64,000 nt of DNA from JACDAN01 sp963847235 (GTDB lineage Bacteria; Actinomycetota; Thermoleophilia; Gaiellales; Gaiellaceae), in the NCBI GenBank assembly GCA_963847235.1, contig CAWJYU010000017.1:97473-161472 (forward strand). Reading direction: 5' to 3'. Below, one piece after another: positions 15,801 to 25,408 of this stretch (its first letter is position 1; each line of letters starts with the position of its first letter). The position numbers and the translations under genes were made by a program. The notes below the pieces were generated by a model, which was given only the letters and a program-made list of their open reading frames with translations, did not search any database and was not told the origin of the DNA.

Positions 15801-17051
15801 GTGTATCCGATCGTCGTCGTCCTGCTGGACGGGCTGGGGGACCGCGCGCACGAGAGCCTCGGCGGCCGCACCGCCAACGAGGCGGCGGCGACCCCGAACC
15901 TCGACACGCTCGCTGCGCGCGGCTCGACCGGCGTCCTCTATGCAGTCGGGCCGGGGCGGGCGCCGTCCAGCGAGGTCGCGCACTGGTCGATGCTCGGCTA
16001 CACGCCCGAGGAGTTCCCCGGTCGGGCGGTGCTCGAGGCGCTCGGCGCGGGCCAGGACGTGGACGCCTCGGACGTCTTCGCGTTCGCGGCGCTGCGCCCG
16101 GCGGATGAGCGGAACGGCGAGCTCTGGCTGACCGGCCGCCCGCGGCGCGGCGAGGACGACGTGGAGGCCCGCGAGCTGCTGGAGCGGTGCGACGGCATCG
16201 AGGTGGACGGCCTCCGCTTCAGGCTCTCGGACCTGGGGCGGGGAGAGGCGATCCTGCGTGTGTCCGGCGGCGCGGACGACCGCGTGACGGACTCGGACGC
16301 GTTCTTTCGCGACCGCTATCCCGTCCTGCGGCCGCAGCCCGTCGTGCCGGAGGCGGAGCGGACGGCGCAGGCGGCCGAAGCGTGGACACGGGAGGTCCTC
16401 GGCCGGCTCGACGGCGAGCGCTTCGACGTGATCACGCTGAAGTGGTGGGGTCGCCTGCGCGCGGCGCCGACGTTCGCCGAGCGCCACGGCGTCTCCGGGA
16501 AGTTCATCGCCGCCTCCCGGTTCATGCACGGGCTCGCGCGAGCCGTCGCGCTCGAGCCTCTGGAGGCGGCGGAGACCGACGACCCGACCGCGGATCTGGC
16601 GCGGCGAATCGAGCTCATCCGCGAGCGGCTCGACTCGGGCGACACGTTCGTCTTCTCCCATCAGAAGGCTTCGGACGAGGCGGGGCACACGAAGGATCCA
16701 GCGATCAAGCAGCGGACGATCGAGGCGCTCGACGCCGGCCTCGGAGACCTCCCAACGGATCGCGCGGTCGTGTGCGTCACCGGGGACCATGCGACACCCG
16801 CCTACCCCGAGGTGATCCACTCGGGCGATCCGGTGCCGCTGCTCGTGGCCGGCCCTGGTGTCCGCGCCGATTCCGTCACAACCTTCGGGGAGCTCCCGTG
16901 CGCCGCAGGCATCCTCGGCCAGCTCCGTGGCCCCGACCTGATGCCGGTCCTCCTGAACGCCGCGGACCGGCCGCTCTTCCTCGGCTCCCGGCCGACTCCG
17001 TTCGAGGGCGCCGACGGCTACCCGGCGATCCTGGAGCCGCTCCGCCCGTGA
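15801..17051 (+). CDS. apgM: 2,3-bisphosphoglycerate-independent phosphoglycerate mutase, archaeal type
   Basis: Interconverts 3- and 2-phosphoglycerate in glycolysis. The 416-residue protein belongs to the alkaline phosphatase superfamily: metal ligands are in VVLLDGLGDR (residues 5-14), TPNLD (about 32-36), the serine region SSEVAHWSMLGY, and SHQKASDEAGHTKD with VTGDHATP in the C-terminal half. Spacing and length match the short apgM class rather than the 510-residue gpmI class. GTG at 15801 lies ten bases after the previous stop. Its TGA overlaps the next start by GTGA. Confidence 0.85.
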   Translation: MYPIVVVLLDGLGDRAHESLGGRTANEAAATPNLDTLAARGSTGVLYAVGPGRAPSSEVAHWSMLGYTPEEFPGRAVLEALGAGQDVDASDVFAFAALRPADERNGELWLTGRPRRGEDDVEARELLERCDGIEVDGLRFRLSDLGRGEAILRVSGGADDRVTDSDAFFRDRYPVLRPQPVVPEAERTAQAAEAWTREVLGRLDGERFDVITLKWWGRLRAAPTFAERHGVSGKFIAASRFMHGLARAVALEPLEAAETDDPTADLARRIELIRERLDSGDTFVFSHQKASDEAGHTKDPAIKQRTIEALDAGLGDLPTDRAVVCVTGDHATPAYPEVIHSGDPVPLLVAGPGVRADSVTTFGELPCAAGILGQLRGPDLMPVLLNAADRPLFLGSRPTPFEGADGYPAILEPLRP

Positions 17052-17923
17052 GAGCCGTCGAGGGCCGCATCCCCTTCCGCGGGTTCCGGACGTGGTATCG
17101 AGACGTCGGGCCGGAGGACGGGATCCCGCTTGTCTGCCTGCACGGCGGGCCCGGCTCCACGCACCACTACTTCAAGCCGCTGGAGAAGCTCGCGGAGGAG
17201 GGGCGTCGAGTCGTGGTCTACGACCAGCTCGGTTGCGGCAGCTCCGACCGGCCCGACGACCCCGACCTCTGGACGGTCGACCTGTTCGTGGACGAGGTGA
17301 GGACGGTTCGGGACGCGCTCGGTCTCGACCGGATCCACCTGCTCGGAACCTCGTGGGGCTCGATGCTCGCGATCGAGTACATGCTCACCCGTCCGCCGGG
17401 GGTCGTCAGCCTGACGTTGAACTCGCCGCCGACGTCAGCCCAGACGTGGATGGCCGAGGCTGCCCGCCTGCGCGACGAGCTCCCCGAGCACCACCGGCGC
17501 TCGATCGCGGAGCACGAGGCCGCCGGCACGCTCGATCACCCCGAGTACAAGGCGGCGGAGGACGAGTTCTGGCGCCGCCACGTTCTGCTCATCCACCCGC
17601 CGCCCGACTTCGTCGAGCGCGGCAAGGCGGAGAAGGGCACGCCGGTGTATCGAGCCCTCTGGGGGATGAGCGAGTGGAACGCCGACGGGAGGCTCCGCGA
17701 CTGGGACGTCAGAGACCGGCTCGGGGAGATCGGTGTGCCGACGCTCGTCACCTCCGGGCGCTACGACGAGTGCACGCCCGAGCTCGCCGAAGCCGCGCAA
17801 CGGGGGATCCCCGGTGCCGAGCGCGTCCTCTTCGAGGAGAGCTCCCACATGGCGTTCGTGGAGGAACCGGAGCGGTTCCGGAAGGTCCTCGCCGACTTCC
17901 TCGGCCGCGCGGAGTCGCGATGA
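17048..17923 (+). CDS. Proline iminopeptidase-family alpha/beta hydrolase
   Basis: A 291-residue cytoplasmic alpha/beta hydrolase. The oxyanion motif CLHGGPGSTHHYF (about residues 33-45) and nucleophile elbow GTSWGSMLA, with Ser at the centre, identify the proline iminopeptidase branch (S33). The acid Asp is likely in TSGRYDECTP and the catalytic His in EESSHMAFVEEPERF. It would release N-terminal proline or a related residue from peptides, but some members hydrolyse other amides or esters. It overlaps the upstream and downstream genes by four bases each (GTGA, ATGA). Confidence 0.8.
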   Translation: MRAVEGRIPFRGFRTWYRDVGPEDGIPLVCLHGGPGSTHHYFKPLEKLAEEGRRVVVYDQLGCGSSDRPDDPDLWTVDLFVDEVRTVRDALGLDRIHLLGTSWGSMLAIEYMLTRPPGVVSLTLNSPPTSAQTWMAEAARLRDELPEHHRRSIAEHEAAGTLDHPEYKAAEDEFWRRHVLLIHPPPDFVERGKAEKGTPVYRALWGMSEWNADGRLRDWDVRDRLGEIGVPTLVTSGRYDECTPELAEAAQRGIPGAERVLFEESSHMAFVEEPERFRKVLADFLGRAESR

Positions 17924-18801
17924 CGCCAAGGCGTGTCCGGTGGCTGGCGGCGGCCACCGTGCTCTCGCTCTACGTGATCGTCATCACCGGCTCGCTCGTC
18001 CGCCTCACCGGATCGGGTCTCGGCTGCGAGGCGTGGCCGGGATGCGAGGAGGGCGCGTTCTTCCCGGAGGACGACGCCCACGCCTTCGTCGAGTTCGGGA
18101 ACCGCGTCTTCGGCATCTTCCCGATCACGCTGTCGATCCTGACCGCCTGGGCCGCCCGGATCCTGCCCCGATGGACGTTCTGGACGGCCGTCGGAGTCGC
18201 GGTGCTGACGGTCGCCGAGGCGCCGCTCGGTCTCGCGACGATCCGGTACGACCTTCCGCCCGAGATCGTGATGGTGCACTTCCTCGTCGCCCTGCTCGCG
18301 CTCGGAGGCGCGCTCGTCGTGCTCGTCGAGGCGATCCGCACCGAGCGCGGCGCCGCCTCGCTCGAGTTCCCCCGCGAGCTGCGGATCGGCGCCGCCGTCC
18401 TCACCGTCGCCTGCCTCGGCCTCGTCGTCACCGGGACGCTCGTGACGAGCGCAGGGCCGCACTCCGGCGACCCGGACGTGATCCACCGCCTCTGGAACCT
18501 GCCGGACGCGCTCTACGTCCATGTCCGGATCACGGCGGTCTTCGGCTGCATCTTCCTCTTCGTGCTCGGCTACATCGTCGCCCGCCGGTCGCTCGCTCCG
18601 CGCCTCTTCAAGTTCTCGCTCCTGCTGCTCGTCGTGGTGCTTGCGCAGATGGCGATCGGCGAGCTCCAGTGGCGGCTCGAGCTGCCCTGGGGAGTCGTCG
18701 CCGTCCATGTCGCGCTCGCCGCCGCCGTCTGGGCGCTGACGGTCGCGCTGGCCGCGATGCTGTGGCAGCCGCCGCGTTGGCTGGAGCCGACGCGGGGGTA
18801 A
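17920..18801 (+). CDS. ctaA: Heme A synthase (COX15/CtaA family)
   Basis: Oxidises heme O to heme A for aa3-type cytochrome oxidase. The 293-residue protein has eight predicted membrane helices, with TGSLVRLTGSGLGCEAWPGC near the N-terminus (the paired Cys loop of the short type), EFGNRVFGIF, then VHFLVALLALG and the second-half repeat with IHRLWNLPDALYVHVRITAVFG. The His in VHFLV, HVR and VAVHVALA are likely heme ligands. Presence suggests aerobic respiration. Cytochrome oxidase genes are not in the window. ATG at 17920 overlaps the previous stop. Confidence 0.85.
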   Translation: MTPRRVRWLAAATVLSLYVIVITGSLVRLTGSGLGCEAWPGCEEGAFFPEDDAHAFVEFGNRVFGIFPITLSILTAWAARILPRWTFWTAVGVAVLTVAEAPLGLATIRYDLPPEIVMVHFLVALLALGGALVVLVEAIRTERGAASLEFPRELRIGAAVLTVACLGLVVTGTLVTSAGPHSGDPDVIHRLWNLPDALYVHVRITAVFGCIFLFVLGYIVARRSLAPRLFKFSLLLLVVVLAQMAIGELQWRLELPWGVVAVHVALAAAVWALTVALAAMLWQPPRWLEPTRG

Positions 18802-18810
18802 GGTGGACCG

Positions 18811-19698
18811 ATGGCCGAGGAGCTTCGAATCTCCGACAGCCCGGTCCTCGACCGGCCGATTCTGATCGCCGCATTTCGCGGCTGGAACGACGGTGGGCAG
18901 GGCGCGTCCCTCGCCGCGGGCTACATGGCCAAGCTGTGGGACGCCGAGCAGATCGCCGACGTCGATCCGGAGACGTTCTTCGACTTCCAGGCCACGAGGC
19001 CGCACGTCAAGCTCGTCGACGGCCTGACCCGCCAGATCGACTGGCCGGAGACGGTCTTCTACCGAGCCCGCGTCGACGGGCTCGAGCGCGACCTCGTCCT
19101 GCTCCTCGGGATCGAGCCCAACCTTCGCTGGCGCGCTTTCGCCGAGCTGGTCACCGACTACGCCGAGGAGCTCGGCGTCGAGCTCGTCGTCACCCTCGGG
19201 TCTTTACTGGCCGACATCCCGCACACTCGCCCGAGCCCGGTGACGGGGAGCGCGAGCGACGAGGAGCTCGTCGAGCGCCTCGGCCTCCAGGCGTCCCGGT
19301 ACGAGGGCCCGACCGGGATCGTCGGCATCCTCCACGATGCGTGCAAGCAGCGTGAGCTGCCCTCGGCGAGCCTCTGGGCCGCAGTCCCGCACTACGTCTC
19401 CCTGACGCCGAGCCCTCGCGCCGCGCTGGCGCTCTGCGACCGGCTCGGCGACATCCTCGGCGTCGAGATCGACGTCGAGGAGCTGCGCGAGGCCTCGGAG
19501 GGCTACGCGGAGCAGGTGACCCGGGCGGTCGCCGCGGACTCGGACACGCAGGCGTACGTCGAGGATCTCGAGCGGCGCGCGGACGAGTTCGACGAGGAGG
19601 ACATCCCGTCGGGCGAGGCGCTGGCCGCGGAGCTCACGCGCTTCCTGCGCGAGCGGGATCGCAAGAACGGCGAGCCGCCGGCCGCCACAGAGCAGTAG
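18811..19698 (+). CDS. PAC2 family protein
   Basis: A 295-residue member of the PAC2 (proteasome assembly chaperone 2-like) family common in Actinobacteria. Typical parts are LIAAFRGWNDGGQGASLAA near the N-terminus, DFQATRPHVKLVDGLTR, the LLLGIEPNLRWRAF segment and VVTLGSLLADIPHTRP. It is cytoplasmic. The family was named from eukaryotic chaperones; its bacterial job is not established, and no proteasome gene is nearby. It stands ten bases after ctaA with ATG at 18811, and converges on the helicase gene, their stops being three bases apart. Confidence 0.8.
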   Translation: MAEELRISDSPVLDRPILIAAFRGWNDGGQGASLAAGYMAKLWDAEQIADVDPETFFDFQATRPHVKLVDGLTRQIDWPETVFYRARVDGLERDLVLLLGIEPNLRWRAFAELVTDYAEELGVELVVTLGSLLADIPHTRPSPVTGSASDEELVERLGLQASRYEGPTGIVGILHDACKQRELPSASLWAAVPHYVSLTPSPRAALALCDRLGDILGVEIDVEELREASEGYAEQVTRAVAADSDTQAYVEDLERRADEFDEEDIPSGEALAAELTRFLRERDRKNGEPPAATEQ

Positions 19699-19701
19699 CG
19701 G

Positions 19702-22152
19702 CTAGGACGCTTCGGCGGCGGGCGCGGCCTCTTCGGCCGGCTTCTCGTCCGGCTGGCCGCCGTTCTGGTTCTGCGCCTGCTGCTGAGACTTCGCGCCCTT
19801 CTTCTTGCGGCGCCGGCGGCGTCGAGAGCGGCCCTGGAGCTTCGGCTGCGGGAGGTTCTCCGCGAGCGCGGCGGCGACCTCCTCGACGGTTCCGAGGCTC
19901 TCGCGCGCCGACTCGATGAGACGGGTCGACCGCGGTGTGTAGCCCTCTGCCGAGGCGAGGAGCGCGGCGCCGACCTCGATCGGCACTTCACGGGCGGTGT
20001 TGACGAGCTTCGCGGCGTTCTCCTCGTGGCGGTGGCCGCGGGAGTTCGCGAGCGCGCCGAGCAGCCGCTTCGCCTCGGGGTACTCGGCGCTCGCGCGGCG
20101 ATCCTGGATCTTCCGCGTGGCGCGCGCGAGACGCCAGGTCCAGCGCCAGAGGATCTGCTCCGGCGCGTCGGCTTTCCCGTCCGCGAGCCCTCGCAGAAGG
20201 ATCCGGACGCCCTGTGCGCGGTCCTTCTCCCACGTCGGCGCCTGCGTCACGAGCGTGACGAGGTCGTCGAAGCTCGCGCGGTCGACGCTCATCGAGACCC
20301 GGTCGGCGAGCGCGGTCATGCGGAGCCGCCGGTTCGGGTTCTCGGCCGCGCAGGTGAACAGGAACTGCTCGAGGCAGCCGCGGCTGGCATTGCCGTCGGT
20401 CAGCTTCTTCACGAAGTCGACGCGCTCCTCGAACCGCACCTGGCGGCCGGCGATCTGGGCCCAGAAGCGCTGCTCGTCCTCGTCCAGGTAGCGCGGATCG
20501 ACCCGCTGCCACTCTCGGGCGATCACTCCGAGCCGGCGCTTCACGTCCGGTGTCACCGGGACGAGCCACGGCGCCGGCGAGAGCTTGCGGCGGGCGCGGC
20601 GCTGCGGCCGTCTTCGCGGCGCGGGCGTCACGCGGGCTCCCTCGCGGTAGAAGTCGGCGTCGAGCAGGCTGTGCAGCGAGACCACCCGCTCGTTGTGCGT
20701 GGCGCCCTTCGGGGTGAAGTCGACGACGACGCCGGCCTCCTTCCGAGGGTGCATCCGCATGATCCGGCCGATCCGCTGCTGGTACACCCGGCGGCTCGCC
20801 GTCGGCGCGAGGTGCATGCAGACCGTCGCCCGCGGCGAGTTCCAGCCCTCGGCCAGCAGCATCGCGTTGATGAGGATGTCGATCTCGCCTCGCTCGTATC
20901 CGGCGAGGACCTCGGCGAGCTTCACCGGCGGAGTCCGTCCGCTGACGGCCTCGGCCTTCAGCCCGGCGGCGCGGAACTCGCGCGCCAGGTTGTAGGCGTG
21001 CTCGACGCCGGCCGCGTAGACGATGCCCGGCGTTGAGTCGAACCGGTCGCGGTAAAGGCTTGCTGCAGCCTGGTTCAGGGCCTGGTGGTCGAGGACCTCG
21101 GCCAGGGCGCGCTCCTCGAAGTCGCCACCGACGATCGGGACCGAGTTGATGGCCGCGGCGGGCGGGACGCGCAGGCAGCGCAGCGGGGCGATCAGGCCGC
21201 GTCGCGCCGCATCCTGAAGCGGCAGGTCGTCGACGGAGGCGGGGAAGACGTCCGAGACCTGTTTCGCGATCAGCTGCTCGGTCGCCGTCATCCCGATGTA
21301 GACCGGCTCCGTGTAGCTGCGGATCGCCGCGCTGGTCTTCTCGCCGAGCGCCGTGTGCGCCTCGTCGCAGATGACGAGCTGGTACGCGCTCTTCTCGAGG
21401 TCGTTCACGTGCCGCGCGAACCAGGCGTAGGTCTGGACGGTGATCAGATCCGGCCGCGGCGCCTTCTTGCCCTTGTCGACCGCAGGCTCGAGGCGGTCGC
21501 CGTAGCCCTCGGCCGTGAGCTCGCGGTTGAACTGGGAGACGAGCAGGCGCCGGTGGGTGAGGATCAGGACGCCTTCGGTGCGCGCCGCCTCGACGAACCC
21601 GGCGGCGGCGATCGTCTTCCCCGAGGCTGTGGGGTGGCGGAAGCGGTACCGGCGCTCCGCTCCGGGATCCGCTTCGGCCGCCGGCGGAAGCTCGACCTCG
21701 CCGTCGGCCTCGAAGTCGTCCTCTTCGTCCTCGAGCTCGTCCAGCTCCTCGAGCTTGGGCTGGCCGTTGCCGTTCCCGTTCGCGTCCGCAGCTTTCTGGT
21801 TCGCGGCGATCAGCTCGGTGAGCATGCCGGCGAGCGCGTCGATCTGGTGGCGGCGGAGCTCAGTGCCGGACTTCAGCCGCGGTGGGCGCTCGCTGAGGAC
21901 CCGCTCGAGACCGAGCATCAGGGCGTAGCGGATCTTCCAGTCCGGAGAAGGCGTGCCGAGCCGGGCCTCCATCTCCGCGAGGGCACCGTCGAGCGCGCGT
22001 CGCCGGGCCGTGCCCGGGGCGAGGACCGTCTCCGGATCCTCGTCCGCGTGGAGGAACGGCTCACCCGCCCAGCTCTCCGCTCGGCGGGCGTCCTCGACGA
22101 GTGCGTGCGTCGCCTCGTTTGAAATGGTGGGTTGCTCGACGGCCTCTTGCAC
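19702..22152 (-). CDS. DEAD/DEAH-box superfamily 2 helicase with basic C-terminal tail
   Basis: An ATP-driven helicase of about 816 residues. Motif I is HPTASGKTIAAAGF, motif II VICDEAHTALGEKT, motif III GMTAT, and motif VI VYQQRIGRIMRMHP. Before the core lies a helical N-terminus and an acidic linker (ELEDEEDDFEADGE); after it comes an Arg/Lys-rich tail (RSRRRRRRKKKGAKSQ) and a low-complexity end rich in Gln, Ala and Glu. The tail should bind nucleic acid. GTG at 22152 is a tentative start; the frame is open further up but without a good start signal. Target and pathway are unknown. A 7-bp hairpin (22159-22177) lies just upstream. Confidence 0.75.
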   Translation of the reverse strand: MQEAVEQPTISNEATHALVEDARRAESWAGEPFLHADEDPETVLAPGTARRRALDGALAEMEARLGTPSPDWKIRYALMLGLERVLSERPPRLKSGTELRRHQIDALAGMLTELIAANQKAADANGNGNGQPKLEELDELEDEEDDFEADGEVELPPAAEADPGAERRYRFRHPTASGKTIAAAGFVEAARTEGVLILTHRRLLVSQFNRELTAEGYGDRLEPAVDKGKKAPRPDLITVQTYAWFARHVNDLEKSAYQLVICDEAHTALGEKTSAAIRSYTEPVYIGMTATEQLIAKQVSDVFPASVDDLPLQDAARRGLIAPLRCLRVPPAAAINSVPIVGGDFEERALAEVLDHQALNQAAASLYRDRFDSTPGIVYAAGVEHAYNLAREFRAAGLKAEAVSGRTPPVKLAEVLAGYERGEIDILINAMLLAEGWNSPRATVCMHLAPTASRRVYQQRIGRIMRMHPRKEAGVVVDFTPKGATHNERVVSLHSLLDADFYREGARVTPAPRRRPQRRARRKLSPAPWLVPVTPDVKRRLGVIAREWQRVDPRYLDEDEQRFWAQIAGRQVRFEERVDFVKKLTDGNASRGCLEQFLFTCAAENPNRRLRMTALADRVSMSVDRASFDDLVTLVTQAPTWEKDRAQGVRILLRGLADGKADAPEQILWRWTWRLARATRKIQDRRASAEYPEAKRLLGALANSRGHRHEENAAKLVNTAREVPIEVGAALLASAEGYTPRSTRLIESARESLGTVEEVAAALAENLPQPKLQGRSRRRRRRKKKGAKSQQQAQNQNGGQPDEKPAEEAAPAAEAS

Positions 22153-22262
22153 CAATGCGCGGCACTTTCGGTGCCGCAAGCCTCCAAGGAAAGTTGCGCT
22201 CGCCCAGTCCCCGTGCGATGCGCCTCTCTGAGTGTAGCGGAGTTGCGGGTCGGAAACAGCGT

Positions 22263-24212
22263 TCAGGCAGGAGCGGGTGCCCGCAGGAGCCCCTTGTGAT
22301 CCAGGTATCTCGAGATTCCGCCCAGGAAGAACGGCCATCCGGCGCCCAGGAGCAGCGCGGTGTCGATGTCCTCGACGCTTCCCACGACGCCCTCGTCCAG
22401 CATGTGCCGGATCTCGTCCGCGATCGCCTCGAGCGCGGCCTGCTGGATCTCCTCGACGCTGCGCCTGTTGTCGCCCTGCACCGCGATCTCGTCCTTGCCG
22501 TCGGCGTAGTTGGCCAGGGTCTGGGAGAGGGGGAACCTGTCGGGGTAGGCCTCGTTGAGCGTCTCCAGGACGTGGTTCGCGACGCGCGGCCCGACCATCT
22601 GGAGCAGCACGGACGGCGCCATCGGCATCCCGAGCCGGAGGATCGCCTCGTCCGTCTCCTCGACCGTGTTGCCGTGCTCGAGCGCCTCCATCAGGACAGT
22701 CGTCATGCGGGTCAGGACGCGGTTGACGACGAAGGCCGGCGCGTCCTTGGCGAGCACGGGTCGCTTCCGGAGCTTCTTCGTGACCTCCCACGCGGTTGCG
22801 AGCGACGTGTCGTCCGTCTCGGGCGTGCGGATGATCTCGACGAGCGGGAGGACCGCGACCGGGTTGAAGAAATGAAGCCCGACGACGCGCTCGGGGTGCC
22901 CGAGGTTGGCCGCCATCTCGGCCACGGACAGCGAGGAGGTGTTCGTGGCGAGGATCGTCTCGGGCGAGACCACGGCCTCCAGCTCGGCGAAGACCTGCTG
23001 CTTCACCGACATCTCCTCGAAGACCGCCTCGAGGACGAGGTCGCAGTCGGCGAAGTGGTCGTATGTCGTCCCGCCCTCGACGAGGGATCCGAGGAAGCGG
23101 GCCTTGCCCTCGTCGTACCTGCCCTTCTGGACCTGGCTCTCGAGCTCGGCATGGATTGAGGCGACGGCGCGGTCGACGATCTCCTGGTCCAGGTCTCTGA
23201 TCGCGATCGGGACTTCGAGGCGCCGGAGGAACAGCGTCGCGAGCTGGCTCGCCATCAGCCCGGCGCCGACGATGCCGACCTTGCGGATCGGACGAGCCTC
23301 GGCGTCCGGCTTGCCGACGTCCTTCTTGGCGCGGCGCTCGACGAGGTCGTAGGCGTAGAGCGACGCCTGCGCCTGGCGGCCGGGCAGGAGCTCGGCGACG
23401 GCCTCCTCCTCGGCCGCGTAGCCCTCCTCGATCGTCCACTCGGATGCGCCCTCGATCAGGTCGAGCGCGACGTAGGGAGCAGGCGCCGCCCCGTGGAGCG
23501 AGTCGTCCAGCTGGCGTCGCGCCTTGGCCACCGCCTCGTCCGCACCGGCCGTGTCCTGGTGCCTGGCACCGGGACCCGGCTGCTCGAGCAGGTACGCGAT
23601 CGAGTCGTCCAGGAACTCGGCCGGCTCGAGGACGGCGTCGGCGAGGCCCATTTCCTGGGCCTCGGCTGCGCTGAGCATCCGGTTCTGGCGGAGGGGATTC
23701 GTGACGATGAAGCGAATCGCGGCATCCACGCCGGCGATCCTCGGAACGATCTGGGTCCCGCCCCAGGCCGGGAACAGGCCGAGGAAGACCTCCGGGCAGG
23801 CGAAGTGCCGCACCGAGCTCGCGATCGTCCGGCGGTCGCAGTGCAGCGCGATCTCGACGCCGCCGCCAAGGCAGGCGCCGTTGATCGCAGCAAGCGTCGG
23901 GTACGGCAGCGCCTGGATGCGGGCGAAGAGCTCGTGGCCGGCGCGGCTTCCCTCGCGCGCCTCCTCCGCCGAGACGCCGTAGAACCGGTCGATGTCCGCG
24001 CCGGCGCAGAAGACGAAGGGCTTGCCGGTCAGCACCATCCCGGCCCACTCGCCGCCTTCCAGCTCCTCGAGCCGGGCGGCCAGCGACTGCAAGGCCTCGG
24101 GGCCGAACACGTTCGGCTTCTGCCAGTCCTCGCCGTTGTCCATCGTGACCAGCGCCACAGGCCCGGCCTCCGTCTCGACCCGTGCGAGCTTGAACTCGGT
24201 CGGCCGGCTCAA
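22263..24212 (-). CDS. Beta-oxidation multifunctional protein: enoyl-CoA hydratase plus 3-hydroxyacyl-CoA dehydrogenase
   Basis: Two steps of fatty acid beta-oxidation in one 649-residue chain. Residues 1-290 are a crotonase domain (VFCAGADIDRFYG oxyanion segment, GACLGGGVEIALHCD, EVFLGLFPAWGGTQIVPR). Residues about 320-645 are the NAD-dependent dehydrogenase (VGIVGAGLMASQLATLF, TNTSSLSVAEMA, GLHFFNPVAVLPLVEI, and PAFVVNRVLTRM). The order is that of FadJ/FadB. TTG at 24212 overlaps the thiolase stop by TTGA, so the pair is an operon completing the cycle. The crotonase Glu pair is not fully clear. Confidence 0.85.
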   Translation of the reverse strand: MSRPTEFKLARVETEAGPVALVTMDNGEDWQKPNVFGPEALQSLAARLEELEGGEWAGMVLTGKPFVFCAGADIDRFYGVSAEEAREGSRAGHELFARIQALPYPTLAAINGACLGGGVEIALHCDRRTIASSVRHFACPEVFLGLFPAWGGTQIVPRIAGVDAAIRFIVTNPLRQNRMLSAAEAQEMGLADAVLEPAEFLDDSIAYLLEQPGPGARHQDTAGADEAVAKARRQLDDSLHGAAPAPYVALDLIEGASEWTIEEGYAAEEEAVAELLPGRQAQASLYAYDLVERRAKKDVGKPDAEARPIRKVGIVGAGLMASQLATLFLRRLEVPIAIRDLDQEIVDRAVASIHAELESQVQKGRYDEGKARFLGSLVEGGTTYDHFADCDLVLEAVFEEMSVKQQVFAELEAVVSPETILATNTSSLSVAEMAANLGHPERVVGLHFFNPVAVLPLVEIIRTPETDDTSLATAWEVTKKLRKRPVLAKDAPAFVVNRVLTRMTTVLMEALEHGNTVEETDEAILRLGMPMAPSVLLQMVGPRVANHVLETLNEAYPDRFPLSQTLANYADGKDEIAVQGDNRRSVEEIQQAALEAIADEIRHMLDEGVVGSVEDIDTALLLGAGWPFFLGGISRYLDHKGLLRAPAPA

Positions 24213-25391
24213 ACGCGTTCCCAGAGCAGGGCGGCGCCCATGCCCATTCCCACGCAGAGCGCCGTCAGCCCGTACTGCACGTCCGGCCGCTCCTTCAGCC
24301 CGTACGCCAGCTGCGCCATCAGCCGGACGCCGGTCGCCGCGAGCGGGTGGCCGCACGCGATCGCTCCGCCGTACGGGTTCAGCCGCGGGTCGTCGGGCGC
24401 CACGCCCATCCCGTCGCACCAGCTCAAGACCTGCACCGCGAACGGCTCGTTCACCTCGAAGAGCCCGACGTCGTCGATCGAGATGCCCGCCTGCGCCAGA
24501 ACCCGCTCGGTCGCGGGGATCGGGCCGATCCCCATCAGCTCGGGCTCGACGCCGGCGAAGGCGAAGGCAACCAATCGCATCCTGGGCTCGAGGCCGAGCT
24601 CCGCGGCGGCTTCCTCAGAGGCGAGCAGCGCCGCCGTCGCGCCGTCCGTCAGACCTGCCGAGTTCCCGGCGGTCACGCGGCCGCCGACGCGGAACGGCGT
24701 CGGCAGCTCGGCCAGGCCCTCGAGCGACGTGTCCGGCCGCAGGAACTGGTCACGATCGGCGACCGTCCAGCCGTCGTCCGTAAACACCGACATCGGGACG
24801 ACGGTCTCGCGCATGATCCCGTTCGACCACGCCGCCGTCGCCCGCCGCTGCGACTCGACGGCGAACCGGTCCGCAGCGTCCTTCGTCAGCTGCGGAAAGC
24901 GGTCGTGGAGGTTCTCCGCCGTCGACGCCCATCGTCACCGCCGAGTCGTCGACGAGCCGCTCGGCGACGAAGCGCGGGTTGAAGTCGACCTCGGCGCCCA
25001 TCGGGTGGTGGCCCATGTGCTCGACGCCGCCCGCGACGACGACGTCCGCCGCGCCCATCGCGATCTCGCCCGCGCCGGAGGTCACCGCCGTCAGCGCGCC
25101 GGCGCACATCCGGTCGAGCGCGAAGCCCGGAACCGTGTGCGGGATCCCGGCCAGGAGCGCCACGTCCCTGCCCATCGTCAACCCCTGGTCGCCAACCTGC
25201 GCGGTCGCCGCGAAGATCACGTCGCCGATCCGCTCAGGGGGCAGCGAAGGATTCCGACGCAGCAGCTCGCGGACGACCTTCACGGCCATGTCGTCGGCAC
25301 GCGTCTTCCAGAAGAACCCTTTCGGGCCTGCACGGCCGAAGGCGGTCCGCAGACCGTCGACGTACACAACCTCGCGAAGCTCGCGCGCCAC
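24209..25391 (-). CDS. Acetyl-CoA acyltransferase, thiolase (frame-shifted)
   Basis: Cleaves 3-ketoacyl-CoA to acetyl-CoA in beta-oxidation. The N-terminal half carries the active Cys in FALDRMCAGALTAV, and the C-terminal half has GGRVTAGNSAGLTDGA, LFEVNEPFAVQVL, NPYGGAIACGHPLAATGVR with the catalytic His, and the second Cys in GLTALCVGMGMG. One extra base near 24913 (GGCGGAGAACC) shifts the frame; repaired length is about 393, the family norm. GTG at 25391 is preferred: only 17 bp separate it from the start of the divergent gene. The TGA stop overlaps the multifunctional protein start. Confidence 0.85.
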
Positions 25392-25408
25392 GCGGTGACA
25401 ATAGCCCC

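Noticed and set aside
22159..22177. Hairpin GCGGCAC/GTGCCGC as a riboswitch for the helicase
   Set aside because: A single 7-bp stem overlapping a doubtful start region is not enough to support a riboswitch.
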